Assembly: GCF_000002865.3 (NCBI RefSeq)
Contig: NW_001865046.1
Location: forward strand, 860,131 to 883,123
Origin: Monosiga brevicollis MX1
Taxonomy: Eukaryota > Opisthokonta > Choanoflagellata > Craspedida > Salpingoecidae
Reading direction: 5' to 3'
DNA length: 22,993 nt
The position numbers and the translations under genes were made by a program. The notes under the pieces were generated by a model. It did not search any database and had not been told where the DNA came from. It was given only the letters and a program-made list of their open reading frames with translations. Below are positions 7,357 to 16,101 of this stretch, one piece after another. Numbering within the stretch: position 1 is the first letter of the stretch; every line of letters starts with the position of its first letter.

Positions 7357-9459
7357 ATGGCTGCCATCATCGAATTTCCTCACGAAAATGATCCGCTATT
7401 CCGCCCCAAGGCAACGGACAGCGAAAAAATCGAGAAGAAGCGCTCTGCATCGGCCACGGCGCTCGATCTCTTCGCTCAAAAAGTGCGCGCTGCGAAAAAG
7501 AGACTGGACAAAATGCCGCTCATGAACGACGGCACCCCTGTTGAAGAGGAAAAATATAACGTGCAAAAATCCCAGCTGGAAAAACACCGCGAAGCATACG
7601 AAAGAGAGCTTTATAAGCGCAGAAAGTTCTTGGCCCAGGTTGAGCCCAAAATTGCTCCGCTTCAAAATGGTGATATACCTCAAATTCAGCCGCCACGCAT
7701 GTTGGAGCCAAGCTCTGCGCTGCGTAAGTGGCGATCCAAAGATGGAAAAAAAGCCGACAGGATGGTCAATGAGCTGTTCATCGCTGCGCAACGCGAAGCC
7801 GAAGGTAAAGGTCTCACACCTGAGGGCGTGCGCGAGTATGCGGTGAACGAAGTAATCTCACGCATGAACCAGTCGTTCGTTCATATCACGGAGGAGAACC
7901 CGTGCATCTGGTACGTTACGACAACGGTCGACCGCATCACAAACATTACAACGACAAAAACGATGACAATGGCCCTTCAAAACGAGAAAGGTTTGCTTGG
8001 TCTCGTGGGGCGGGTGCGTACTCTCACCAAATATGCAAAAAGCGACATGTCGACAAGCGAAGTAGAATCGTTCCTACACAAAAGTTGGTTCTCTATTTGG
8101 ATCGACAGTCTCGACCGACACCAATACCCATGTCTGACTTTTACTCCACCTACTGGTGTGTACGTAGGCGAAGATGGTTTTATCCACCATGAGACACCAG
8201 ACACAACGGATATGTTTAACCTTTATACTGGAGTTGCCATTGCACCAGAAGAGACTGGCCCAGCGAATAAGGACTGGGCATCGCATCCTATTGTAAAGGA
8301 TTTCTTGAACGCATACCATGACGCATATTCACCAACCTCCCCTGAGGTACGCGAATGGTATCTCAACTATATCGCACATAATGTACAAAAGCCAGGTGTG
8401 CTTCCCAAGTGCGGCGCACACGTAGAAGGAGATCAGGGAACCATGAAAGGCTTTATGGTCGATATTCCATCTAGCATTCTCGGCGCAAATTACAAGCACC
8501 ACGCACGGAACCTCGAAAGTCTCACTGGACGCTTCGCGAATACTTACGGTAAACTCATAGTATTTGCTGACGAAATCGCATTTAGCGGTGACTATAAAAC
8601 ACAAGATGTCTTGAAAAAGATGATCACAGAAAGCGCAATCACAGTCGAGCAAAAGTATATGAACCCGTTTCTTTGCGAGAACATGGCCCATTTCTACAGT
8701 GCCTCAAATAATAAAAATGCGCTGGACATCGAGGCAAGCAATCGTCGTTTCGTCCTCCTGTCCACGCGATATAATCATGGACGCAAGATGGACCTAAAGC
8801 GCTTCTACACACCAGAAGCGCGCCTCGCACTCGCGGGATATTTCTATCGACGCGATATCAGCGACTATGAACCCAGCGACTTACCAGAAGGTGGTACAAT
8901 CGAGGCTGGCGCGAAGGTTCGCTCCCTGCGTGGTTTTCAAAGGTGGATTACCGACTACCTACAAGGCCCAACTGCGCCATTTGGCACGTACGTGCCAAAG
9001 CAAACGATTTACGAAGCGTATAAATCGGCAACACCACGTGCAAATATCACAAGCGTGTTCTGGAAGGATATGCATCAATTATTTGGCGACAAGTTATTGG
9101 AGAGGCGAGCTGGTAGCGGTGGGAGCGAAGGGAAGTATGTGCGCCTACCCTCTCTCAAAGAAGCTCGCAATTGTGTTTGCGAAATGCTCCACATACATCC
9201 TAGCAATTTGGTGGAAGCCGCCGATAAACACAAACCGGTTGCAAGCCTTCTGGATCTTAGGGAAGAAGAGGAGCATTACGCGGCGCAGGCCGCTCAACAA
9301 GAAGAAGAGGAGCATTACGCGGCGCAGGCCGCTCAACAAGAAGAAGAGGAGCATTACGCGGCGCAGGCCGCTCAACAACAAGAAGAGGAGCATTGCGCGG
9401 CGCAGGCCGCTCAACAACAAGAAAGGATGCAGAGGTTGCATTGGCTGAATCTCAGTTGA
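7357..9459 (+). CDS. SF3 helicase (D5/DUF5906-like replication protein)
   Basis: Superfamily 3 helicase that would unwind the viral genome during replication. The start is placed at 7357 (context GCAACCATGG); the open frame extends 29 codons upstream without a better start. The product has 700 residues. Walker A is GDQGTMKG at residues 358-365, Walker B is LIVFADE at 400-406 and motif C is SASNNKN at 448-454. Residues 200-350 resemble the region preceding the helicase in D5-like proteins. No primase motif was recognised in the first 200 residues, which are charged and helical. The C-terminus holds four 13-residue EEEHYAAQAAQQ repeats. The annotated stop at 9457-9459 may be an artefact: the -1 frame continues after the repeats as a plausible acidic tail ending at 9602. 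The Walker A glycine before Lys is replaced by Met, which is unusual. Confidence 0.85.
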   Translation: MAAIIEFPHENDPLFRPKATDSEKIEKKRSASATALDLFAQKVRAAKKRLDKMPLMNDGTPVEEEKYNVQKSQLEKHREAYERELYKRRKFLAQVEPKIAPLQNGDIPQIQPPRMLEPSSALRKWRSKDGKKADRMVNELFIAAQREAEGKGLTPEGVREYAVNEVISRMNQSFVHITEENPCIWYVTTTVDRITNITTTKTMTMALQNEKGLLGLVGRVRTLTKYAKSDMSTSEVESFLHKSWFSIWIDSLDRHQYPCLTFTPPTGVYVGEDGFIHHETPDTTDMFNLYTGVAIAPEETGPANKDWASHPIVKDFLNAYHDAYSPTSPEVREWYLNYIAHNVQKPGVLPKCGAHVEGDQGTMKGFMVDIPSSILGANYKHHARNLESLTGRFANTYGKLIVFADEIAFSGDYKTQDVLKKMITESAITVEQKYMNPFLCENMAHFYSASNNKNALDIEASNRRFVLLSTRYNHGRKMDLKRFYTPEARLALAGYFYRRDISDYEPSDLPEGGTIEAGAKVRSLRGFQRWITDYLQGPTAPFGTYVPKQTIYEAYKSATPRANITSVFWKDMHQLFGDKLLERRAGSGGSEGKYVRLPSLKEARNCVCEMLHIHPSNLVEAADKHKPVASLLDLREEEEHYAAQAAQQEEEEHYAAQAAQQEEEEHYAAQAAQQQEEEHCAAQAAQQQERMQRLHWLNLS
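9262..9420 (+). repeat. 39-base coding tandem repeat at the helicase 3' end
   Basis: Three copies of a 39-base unit are exact or nearly so (from 9262, 9301 and 9340), and a fourth from 9379 has small changes and an extra CAA. They encode the EEEHYAAQAAQQ repeats. Such arrays expand and contract readily, and this one lies just before the point where the reading frame appears to shift. Confidence 0.95.
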
Positions 9460-9590
9460 CTGACATCTTGGCGAACATGAACGCGGCGAAGAGCGCGCAT
9501 GACAACGACATGTACGACAGTGACAACGAGAATGATCCCGACATCGATCCGACCCTCATCGACTGCATGAACGACGCATTTGCACATATT

Positions 9591-9603
9591 GTTACGAAGT
9601 AAC
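9591..9603. repeat. Short perfect hairpin GTTACGAAGTAAC
   Basis: A five-base stem with a GAA loop. The TAA inside it (9600-9602) is the stop of the -1 frame that follows the helicase repeats. The same palindrome recurs next to capsid gene B at 14562-14574, so it belongs to a family of hairpins at gene borders in this element. Confidence 0.85.
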
Positions 9604-9761
9604 GACGAGCACGAGCACGAGCATCACCCCGCGCGGGCAACAAAATTTTTGGAAAGTGATGGGCAAGTGTATGGGTAGTGCATAGGTCATTTAAAAAAAT
9701 GCAAAAATACTTTATAACTCTCACATAGAACTCATCGTTTCCGCAACTGTAACAAGCGACC

Positions 9762-11864
9762 ATGCGGGTTAAAATGGTCCACGCGCGCGTCCGAGACTGG
9801 ATGATCGTGCGAGCGCGCCGAGAGACACCGGGCGAGGTGCTCAGCACGCACAATTTGGCCATTGCCGCTCAGCGCTTGCTGGACAGCCTAAATAGACGTA
9901 CGGGAAGGGTTTATGAGCTCCAGGTTAATCTCAGATTAAACGGATTAGGTTGGCGAACACCTACCTCGGGTTTTATTCGTGACCCGGCAAAGCTCGAGAC
10001 ACTCAAGTTGGAGGAGGGCGGAACTGATTACGAACAGCTCGAATACGAAGATGACAATGAGGAGCATCTGGTGTTCGAACAGGCCGATCTCTTGCTCCGG
10101 GTCGTCCACCCACGCGAAGGCGGGTGCGTTGGAGAAAATAATCGCCTGAACGACTGCTTGAGCTGGGCACTGACCAAGGCATTCGCCGGGCACGTCCCGC
10201 AAATCCACAACCTAACGTTGGAGATGAAACGTGAGTTGGGCGGAGACACGCTCGCGCACAACTCGGTGTTAAAAACATGGTGTGGCTTGCCATACAACGC
10301 TCGCGTACCGGCATCGATGATTCCGCGCGTGGAGGAGGCCTTCGCACCGTCAACGGCCATATGCCTTGTAGGAAACGAGGGTGAAACGTACCACTCACCG
10401 CGTTTGCCAACCGCAACGCGCGTGATATATTTACGCCTGAAACGCAACAAAAATGGTGAGGGCCATTATGTGGTGGCCACTCAACCAGGACGAACGACAA
10501 CACCTCTTCGGGTGGATCCGGGTGGCAAACCAAAGCAACGCGCGGCGTACTTGCGGCGCGAGGCAGGCGGCGTTGTGACGTGGGACTTGTACACATACGA
10601 AAGCCTGCGCAACGGTGACGAGCCCCACGCGACGGCGAGCACTGAACAGCTTCACGAGTGGTTGCAACGCCCAACCGTTTGTCCCTACAACATCACGCCA
10701 ATGACTGCGACAACCGTGGACGAACTGCGGGCAAACATGGACACGATACGAGAATATGAAGAATCCTGCCCCACCTCGCTCGGCTACGACCTTCGCAAGT
10801 ACCCGTCATTAAAAACGTACCTTCGCGACGTATTTCGCGGAATGAGCCGCACGGTAACGGCCTCGCCCGAGCTCGAACCAGTGGAGGTCGACTGGCTCCT
10901 CGGCTTTACATCTGTCGAGTCTGGCGCCGTCTATCGCCTACGCAGTCCATTCCGCGGCGGCGTGATGTTTTGGGAGGCGTACGAAGGTGTAGGATTTGAC
11001 TACGACATCGTATCGATGTACCCATCACTTTACAAAACCAAGTGTCGCTTACCAAATTGCAAGCCAACGCCAGAGGTGCTGCCGGCCGATCACTTTGTGC
11101 GCTGCCGCACGGCCACCATGGGCTTTTACCGCTGCACAATCCGCGTGACAGGGCCGGGTGAGAGATTGTGGCGCTCCAGCAGCAGCGCTCGCGAAAGCAT
11201 TTACACGCACACTGACATTATGACGGCGAAAATGTTGGGCGAACTCGTTGACCCGACCACTGGCGACAAGGGCTCGTGCACTATCACGCTGCACAATGGC
11301 GGTCAAACAAACGCCCTCATCTACCGCGGCGCGTTCGTGACATTTGAGCAGGCCTTCGGAGGTTACATGAACGCATTCTGGCCGTTAAAGTTGCTTGGCA
11401 ATCCGCTCGGTAAGATTGCACTCAACCGACTGTGGGGCATGCAAGGCCAAACGCGCAAAAAGAAGAAGGTGTTGGACGGCGATGACCGCATCAGTCAAGA
11501 CGAACTTGGCGGCGACGTCATCGCGTTTCACTGCGAGGGTGAAAAAGAGCTGTACACGGTTCGCGGTCGCGGTGTCGACGCGTTCATGGGCGACTACCCG
11601 CGGTGGCCGGCGTTCATCACTGCTCTGGCTCGCCAGCGACTCATGAAGCTCCTGACGGACAACGGCAAAGACGCATCGTACCTGGCCACGATCAAGCGCA
11701 TCAACACGGATGGGTGGGTAAGCTCGGTTGAGCTGCCAGAGCGACTGCAGTCACAAATTGGCATCAACCCCGGCCAGATCAAGCACGTCCGCCACTACGA
11801 CCACGACGGCGGCGAGCTCACGTGCACGACGATCAATAAACTGCGCAAGCCGAGCTGGAACTAA
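9762..11864 (+). CDS. Family B DNA polymerase with N-terminal OTU-like domain
   Basis: Viral replicative polymerase of the Polinton/PLV type, 700 residues. Palm motifs are clear: motif A DIVSMYPSL at D415, motif B KIALNRLWG at K551, and motif C INTDG near D650. The segment before motif A (FRGGVMFWEA) matches the GGR-like segment of protein-primed polymerases. Residues about 115-250 look like an OTU cysteine protease: NDCLSWAL around C132 and GHYVVAT around H235, a suitable spacing. No 3'-5' exonuclease motif is visible, and the region after motif C is only about 50 residues, so the thumb is short. Motif B has Trp for the usual Tyr, and motif C has Asn in place of the first Asp while the second is kept. 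Activity is therefore likely but not certain. The polymerase call is firm; the OTU call is moderate. Confidence 0.85.
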   Translation: MRVKMVHARVRDWMIVRARRETPGEVLSTHNLAIAAQRLLDSLNRRTGRVYELQVNLRLNGLGWRTPTSGFIRDPAKLETLKLEEGGTDYEQLEYEDDNEEHLVFEQADLLLRVVHPREGGCVGENNRLNDCLSWALTKAFAGHVPQIHNLTLEMKRELGGDTLAHNSVLKTWCGLPYNARVPASMIPRVEEAFAPSTAICLVGNEGETYHSPRLPTATRVIYLRLKRNKNGEGHYVVATQPGRTTTPLRVDPGGKPKQRAAYLRREAGGVVTWDLYTYESLRNGDEPHATASTEQLHEWLQRPTVCPYNITPMTATTVDELRANMDTIREYEESCPTSLGYDLRKYPSLKTYLRDVFRGMSRTVTASPELEPVEVDWLLGFTSVESGAVYRLRSPFRGGVMFWEAYEGVGFDYDIVSMYPSLYKTKCRLPNCKPTPEVLPADHFVRCRTATMGFYRCTIRVTGPGERLWRSSSSARESIYTHTDIMTAKMLGELVDPTTGDKGSCTITLHNGGQTNALIYRGAFVTFEQAFGGYMNAFWPLKLLGNPLGKIALNRLWGMQGQTRKKKKVLDGDDRISQDELGGDVIAFHCEGEKELYTVRGRGVDAFMGDYPRWPAFITALARQRLMKLLTDNGKDASYLATIKRINTDGWVSSVELPERLQSQIGINPGQIKHVRHYDHDGGELTCTTINKLRKPSWN

Positions 11865-12473
11865 AGCTGAATCTATTTTTGGCGACTTGCTTGCAAGCGA
11901 ATTGTTGCATCCGAAAACACCGTCACTGCGTTCGCACGCTTGTGCCCTCGTTTCAGTTCTCATATTCTGGGCACAAGGTAAAAACGCAAAACCGCTTGTG
12001 CCCTAGGGCACAGATTACAGAATCAAGTAGGCGAACGCAGTGATTGCGCCCTGATACACGATTCTCACTGCGTTCGCATGCTTGTGCCCTGAATTTGGTT
12101 CCAGAACGAGGGCACAAGGTAAAACCGCTTGTGCCCTGGGGCACAGATTACAGAATCAAGCAGGCGAATACAGTGACCTGCTTCACGATTCTCACTGCGT
12201 TCGCACGCTAGTGCCTTCGAAGACACAAGGCGCAAATTACAGAATCAAGTAGGCGAGTCGTGTAACATAAAATGTCAGACTCACTTTGAACCTCATCTGA
12301 CATCTCGTTGTCAGACTCACTTTGAACCTCATCTGACATCTCGTTGTCAGACTCACTTTGAACCTCATCTGACATCTCGTTGTCAGACTCACTTTGAACC
12401 TCATCTGACATCTCGTTGTCCAGTTCGCTAATAGTTGTCAGACTCACTTTGAACCTCATCTGACATCTCAGAC
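11865..12473. other. Repeat-filled gap between replication genes and virion genes
   Basis: This gap lies between the convergent polymerase (plus) and lipase (minus) genes. It holds three copies of a hairpin-bearing repeat of about 130 bases and then a 36-base tandem array, with little other sequence. A minus-strand open frame through the 36-base array gives a repeated acidic SDNEMSDEVQSE peptide, but it has no good start and shifts frame inside the array, so no gene is called. Confidence 0.75.
11924..12256. repeat. Three hairpin-bearing repeats of about 130 bases
   Basis: Each unit opens with CACTGCGTTCGC (11924, 12066, 12193), continues with CTTGTGCCCT, and closes with ACAGAATCAAGTAGGCGA or a close variant. 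In the first unit the closing GCGAACGCAGTG (12031-12042) is the exact complement of the opening, so the unit is a long hairpin. Inside it CTTGTGCCCT pairs with GGGCACAAG. The second copy has diverged slightly at its closing arm (GCGAATACAGTG) and the third is shortened. Confidence 0.9.
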
Positions 12474-12476
12474 TCA
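12274..12476. repeat. 36-base tandem array
   Basis: Four head-to-tail copies of a 36-base unit that begins GTCAGACTCACTTTGAACCT (12274, 12310, 12346, 12382). After a 19-base interruption a fifth copy starts at 12437. The unit has inner symmetry (GTCAGA and TCTGAC). The last copy abuts the probable end of the lipase gene. Confidence 0.95.
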
Positions 12477-13782
12477 CACCAAAAAGATGACAATGTCCTT
12501 CAGTACCTGGGGAGCAACTTCACTCGCTGAGACAAGTTTGTCAGCATTATACCACGCACCTCGTTGAGGTACTTATTTATCACATCAGCGCTCGGCTTTG
12601 TTGGTGGGGCTGGGAGGTCAATCGCGTTCTCTACAAGCACGCGCCGTTGGTTGGGCCGTGTAGCCTCGCGCTGAATGTCCGTGAGCACCGCGCGTAACTC
12701 CTCGGGTGAAGCGCTCGTGCGCACCTCCTCAAAACCCTTGAAACGCGTCGGATCGATAAACTCAAAGTCTTTCTCGTCGTCGGCATCAAACTCTTCGTCA
12801 GTTATTCCACTACCTGTGAGACGCTTCGCGTCTGCGTCTTCTGCGTCTGCGCCACTTTCGGGCTCGCTCAGAAACTGCTTCATATCGTGTGCGCCGAGTG
12901 CATCGTCGTGTGAGCCAGGTTTGCTATGCAGAGACACGACCTCGTGGCCATTTTTGTAGAGTGGAGCGAGACCACTCACGACGTCACCCTTTATGCTGTA
13001 GATGGTTCCGGGCGAGCTCTTATGCACCGGGAGCGGGCTCACCCCCACGCCCGGATTAAATACCACGGGAATGCAGTTCTCATACAGTGCTGCAGCGTGT
13101 ATCGCGAGCGTACCGCCGAGACTGTGGCCAGTAAACAGGCCCGCGCCACCATTCGACCACTGAAGCTTCTTGTTCAACTTTTTAAGATGAGACACGGTGC
13201 GTCGCCACCGTGCTGTTTTTTCCAGCTGACCTACCGCAAGACGCGCGTCAGTGACCGCATCCTCACCGTTCTGACTGCCGCGGAAAGCTACGATAGGTAT
13301 TTTTGCTTCAGCCCCAGGCGGTTGAACCAGCCACACGGCGATTTCAGCGTTGCTGAGTTTGGGTTGATATCCTTCTAGTGCCCGCTGGCGATACGCGTCG
13401 TCTTTATACACCGCGCTTGAGGCGAGCGCGAGGTTATTGTGCTCCGCGCGCACGGCTTTTTCAGTAGGTGCAAGATGAGATAGTGCCTTAGCCGTGGTGT
13501 GTACGTATTTTGCGCCCGGTAAGTGACTCATGATTGCGCGGCGCGACATGCTCCTCAGTGCGCGCATAGCCGTCGTGAAGCCGGGAATTTTGCCACCACT
13601 CATTTCTTGCGCTCGTCCAATGTTTTCCTGATGGTAGTGTGAGAGAGCAAGCAAATGGGCGTTTTCATAACTAAACGGCACGGCATCTGGACGCTCCAGG
13701 TAGTCTTCGCCATCGAGGACCAGGTACCTGCGCCATTTGGCGCGGGCACCACGCTGATGCGCGAAAGGTCATAGAACGACAT
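12474..13782 (-). CDS. Class 3 lipase-like alpha/beta hydrolase, frame-disrupted ends
   Basis: Serine hydrolase of the lipase 3 family. The main frame (13681 to 12500) shows an oxyanion segment VAFRGSQNGED, the nucleophile elbow GHSLGG, an Asp in IKGDVVSG and a His in LGAHDMKQFL. An acidic linker and a helical C-terminus follow. The role in the virus is unknown; virion or host membrane lipids are possible substrates. The best start is the ATG at 13780-13782 (context ACCGCC), but it lies in another frame, and the main frame has a stop at 13769-13771. The first ATG inside the main frame is at 13600. At the 3' end the main frame stops at 12500-12502, while a neighbouring frame continues as a good helix to 12474. 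Two indels, real or technical, are therefore likely. It is the last gene of the minus-strand virion block. Confidence 0.82.
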
Positions 13783-13836
13783 GGCGGTGTATATTGGTTC
13801 ATATCGAATCCCGCAAAAATTTTTGTCAGTATACCA

Positions 13837-14409
13837 CTATTTTTGGTTGTCTTCCACCCGAGGTGGCAATCGCACCAAGCGCGCGATTTGCTTGTCACGG
13901 CCTTCGTAGGTACTTACCTTTGTGACATCGTGCCAGGCACGCATCCCGTCATAGCTGGTTGGGAGGCCCCACAGGACATAGTAGGCGCTATAGTTGCCGC
14001 ACACGTCACTGCCACTGGCTTGGAGCCGAGTTTTGTTCCAAACGAGAGGTGAGGCGCTCAACGAGTGAAGCCATGCTCGAAAATGTGTGTGAAACGGGTG
14101 CCCCTCTTGTTGCGCGAGGATGGTGTCGTCGGCATCGGGTCCCATTCCGTATGAATCAAAGTACTCGGGCCTCCCCTGTGGTGATAGGCCCATGCCACAC
14201 CAATGTGTACCGCGCTCATCGCCATCGCTGTAATTGACGATTATGCGAACACCACGCCGCCCATTGAGGCGCATCTCTCGCTTGAGCTCGTTCACATCAG
14301 GGAGCTCATCCGCGGCAAACACACCGCCGTAAAACACCTTGTTCCGTTTCAGTATGTTATCCTGCGCCTTATCGGCGAGCCATGCCGTGAGTTGACCACC
14401 AGACGACAT
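13837..14409 (-). CDS. Adenain-like maturation cysteine protease
   Basis: Cysteine protease of the adenovirus protease / Ulp1 fold, 190 residues, close to the family size of about 200. The catalytic set is in order: H69 in GTHWCG, D85 in YFDSYG, Q130 (oxyanion hole) and C137 in SGSDVCGNY. In Polintons, PLVs, virophages and adenoviruses this enzyme cleaves virion proteins during maturation. Two small basic proteins here carry matching cleavage motifs (see 18375-18638 and 22357-22860). It lies between the lipase and capsid gene B on the same strand, 54 bases upstream of the likely lipase start. The intergenic DNA before it carries several short hairpins. Confidence 0.92.
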   Translation of the reverse strand: MSSGGQLTAWLADKAQDNILKRNKVFYGGVFAADELPDVNELKREMRLNGRRGVRIIVNYSDGDERGTHWCGMGLSPQGRPEYFDSYGMGPDADDTILAQQEGHPFHTHFRAWLHSLSASPLVWNKTRLQASGSDVCGNYSAYYVLWGLPTSYDGMRAWHDVTKVSTYEGRDKQIARLVRLPPRVEDNQK

Positions 14410-14413
14410 TGAT

Positions 14414-14574
14414 ATTAGCAGTTACTCCGTAACGCTAATTGTCAGTTACTTCGTATATTAGCGAAGCTAATAGTTATAACAGACGATATGGAATTGCCAA
14501 AAAGAATGGTCAATTTTGTTACGCGTTGCGGAGCAACTTGTTACGCGTTGCGGAGCAACTTGTTACGAAGTAAC
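14414..14574. repeat. Cluster of short intergenic hairpins
   Basis: Between the protease start and the capsid B stop there are at least five perfect hairpins: ATTAGC-A-GTTACTCCGTAAC-GCTAAT (14414-14439), ATTAGCGAAGCTAAT (14456-14470), GTTGCGGAGCAAC twice (14525-14537, 14547-14559) and GTTACGAAGTAAC (14562-14574). They lie in the direct path of leftward transcription just after the capsid B stop codon, so they may act in 3' end formation. Confidence 0.88.
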
Positions 14575-14576
14575 AA

Positions 14577-16101
14577 CTACCATGACTTGCTTGCGGTACC
14601 CTTTGTGGGGTCGATGTCGACGTATGAGTTGTAAATTAGCATCGTGAACAGGCGAAGCTGACCCGCGCCCTGGCCGCCGGCGAGTGTGCTGCGATCCACC
14701 GCCATATCAATCGAGAGCTGGGCACTGTCGGTATTGGGGGTGACCGCGCGCATGTCCTGGATGAAGAAGACGTGGCTCTGGAATTGATCATAACTCAACA
14801 TCGGGCCCTCGCCGTACGATAAATCGTTGGCCGCCTCCTTGTAGCGGTCGTAGAGGAGCGGCATGCCCTCCTGCGAAGCATCTGTCGACTCAAAACGCTC
14901 CATGGGGAAACTGTCCATGCCCCAGCGCGCCTGTAGGCGCACAATCGTGCCGTAAGGTGCATCCTCAGCCACATCGGGCGTATCACCATGCGCGCCAAAC
15001 GGGCAGGCGGCGGCGGCATAACGGCCACTAGCATATTGTGAGAGTCGGCGACCACTGTCCTGCGAAAGAGCCTCTTCTGAAAGGACTGCAAACACAATGT
15101 AGTCTGGGCGTGTGCCACTGAAAATGTTGCCGTCAGAGTGTTCGAAACGGCCGGGATTTGTAGAGGCAGGCATTATCTTACTCGCGATTACGGTGCGCAT
15201 CACTGGCATTCGGATCGGCCGTTCCAATCGATCAACAAACGGTGCCAACGGCTTAACACGGCGCATCCACATGCGGGCCGAAACGAAATTTACTTGAGGG
15301 ACGCCGGCGACATCGGCTGTCTGCGTACACAATGCCAGGTTAATTTGCTTGCGCCAGTTGAAGGTGAGCTGCGAGCTCGAAGGCACTAGGCTGCTGGAGG
15401 AGAATGCGAGCACATCAGGGCGAACCTTGTAAACGACTGTGCGACCTGTGGCGGCATCACAATTTGCGGCGGTCGCGGCACGTAGCTCGTGCGACGGCGA
15501 TGAATACGGGCGCGCGTCATTCGGACCGCCGACACCAAAGCGCCGTGAGTGTTGACCATCTGCCGCAACGTTACCGACTGCGGCGCGGCCGCTGCTTGGT
15601 ACAAAGAGGCCCTCTTCGGTACCAGGTGCCGACAAACTCACGAATGAGGAAACGAGGGAGGTGATAGCTGTGCCGCCTGGGATCTCAACGTTGACGTCAG
15701 ACGGGGTGCCACCGCGAAGGCGGTACACGCTCATTTGACCTCCGTCCGCGTGGCCGCGAGGATTCTTCAAAGCCTTGCGATAGAAACTCGGGAGCGACAT
15801 GACGTTCCGTTCGCCATCCGTGATGTCCTGTCCGTTGAGGCGTACTTCAACTGTTGAGAAGAGATCGTCGCCAGCATTCTCTGAGACGAGGGCGCCAAGG
15901 AAATTAGCCACTGGGTCGATGATACTGCCATCGCTCCAGCGATATTCGACCTCAACCTCTAGCCATGACTGAGACAAATCGTACGCGGCGCCACCTTCTT
16001 GTGGTGGTTGGAATGACAGTACACTGTTTTGTACCTGGCCAGTACGCTCTTCAACGCGTAAATGCTATCTCGCTGGGCGCGAATGTCAGTGACTCTGCCA
16101 T
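14577..16101 (-). CDS. Major capsid protein B (double jelly-roll paralogue), 5' frame break
   Basis: Capsid protein of the Polinton/PLV double jelly-roll type. The main frame (466 codons) runs from 15977 to 14577 but has no ATG at its start; coding-like sequence in the same frame continues back to a stop at 16065-16067. The probable ATG is at 16099-16101 in another frame, which ends at 16051, so an indel or shift between 16051 and 16064 is implied. The complete protein would have about 508 residues. It shares landmarks with capsid protein A: LERPIR / VERPLR, then FSGTRPDYI / VSGVRPSYI, then YDRY, and a similar end (LIYNSYVDID / LTPYVWSVDV). N-terminally, LFSTVEVRLNGQDI is a typical capsid segment. 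It is clearly diverged from protein A, so it is an old paralogue. Confidence 0.8.

Noticed and set aside
9410-9430. Programmed -1 frameshift site in the helicase
   Set aside because: The local sequence CAACAAGAAAGG does not fit a standard X-XXY-YYZ slippery heptamer in the right frame; an indel next to a repeat array is more likely.
9393-9602. Separate small gene after the helicase
   Set aside because: It overlaps the helicase repeats and continues their reading in the -1 frame; a displaced helicase tail is simpler.
12274-12476. CRISPR-like array
   Set aside because: The 36-base units are joined head to tail with no unique spacers, and the setting is eukaryotic.
12208-12477. Independent minus-strand gene with acidic repeats
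   Set aside because: There is no ATG at the start, the frame changes inside the array, and most of its length is the tandem repeat.
13843-14412. Plus-strand open frames opposite the protease
   Set aside because: They are shadows of the protease gene, whose catalytic residues are in order on the minus strand.
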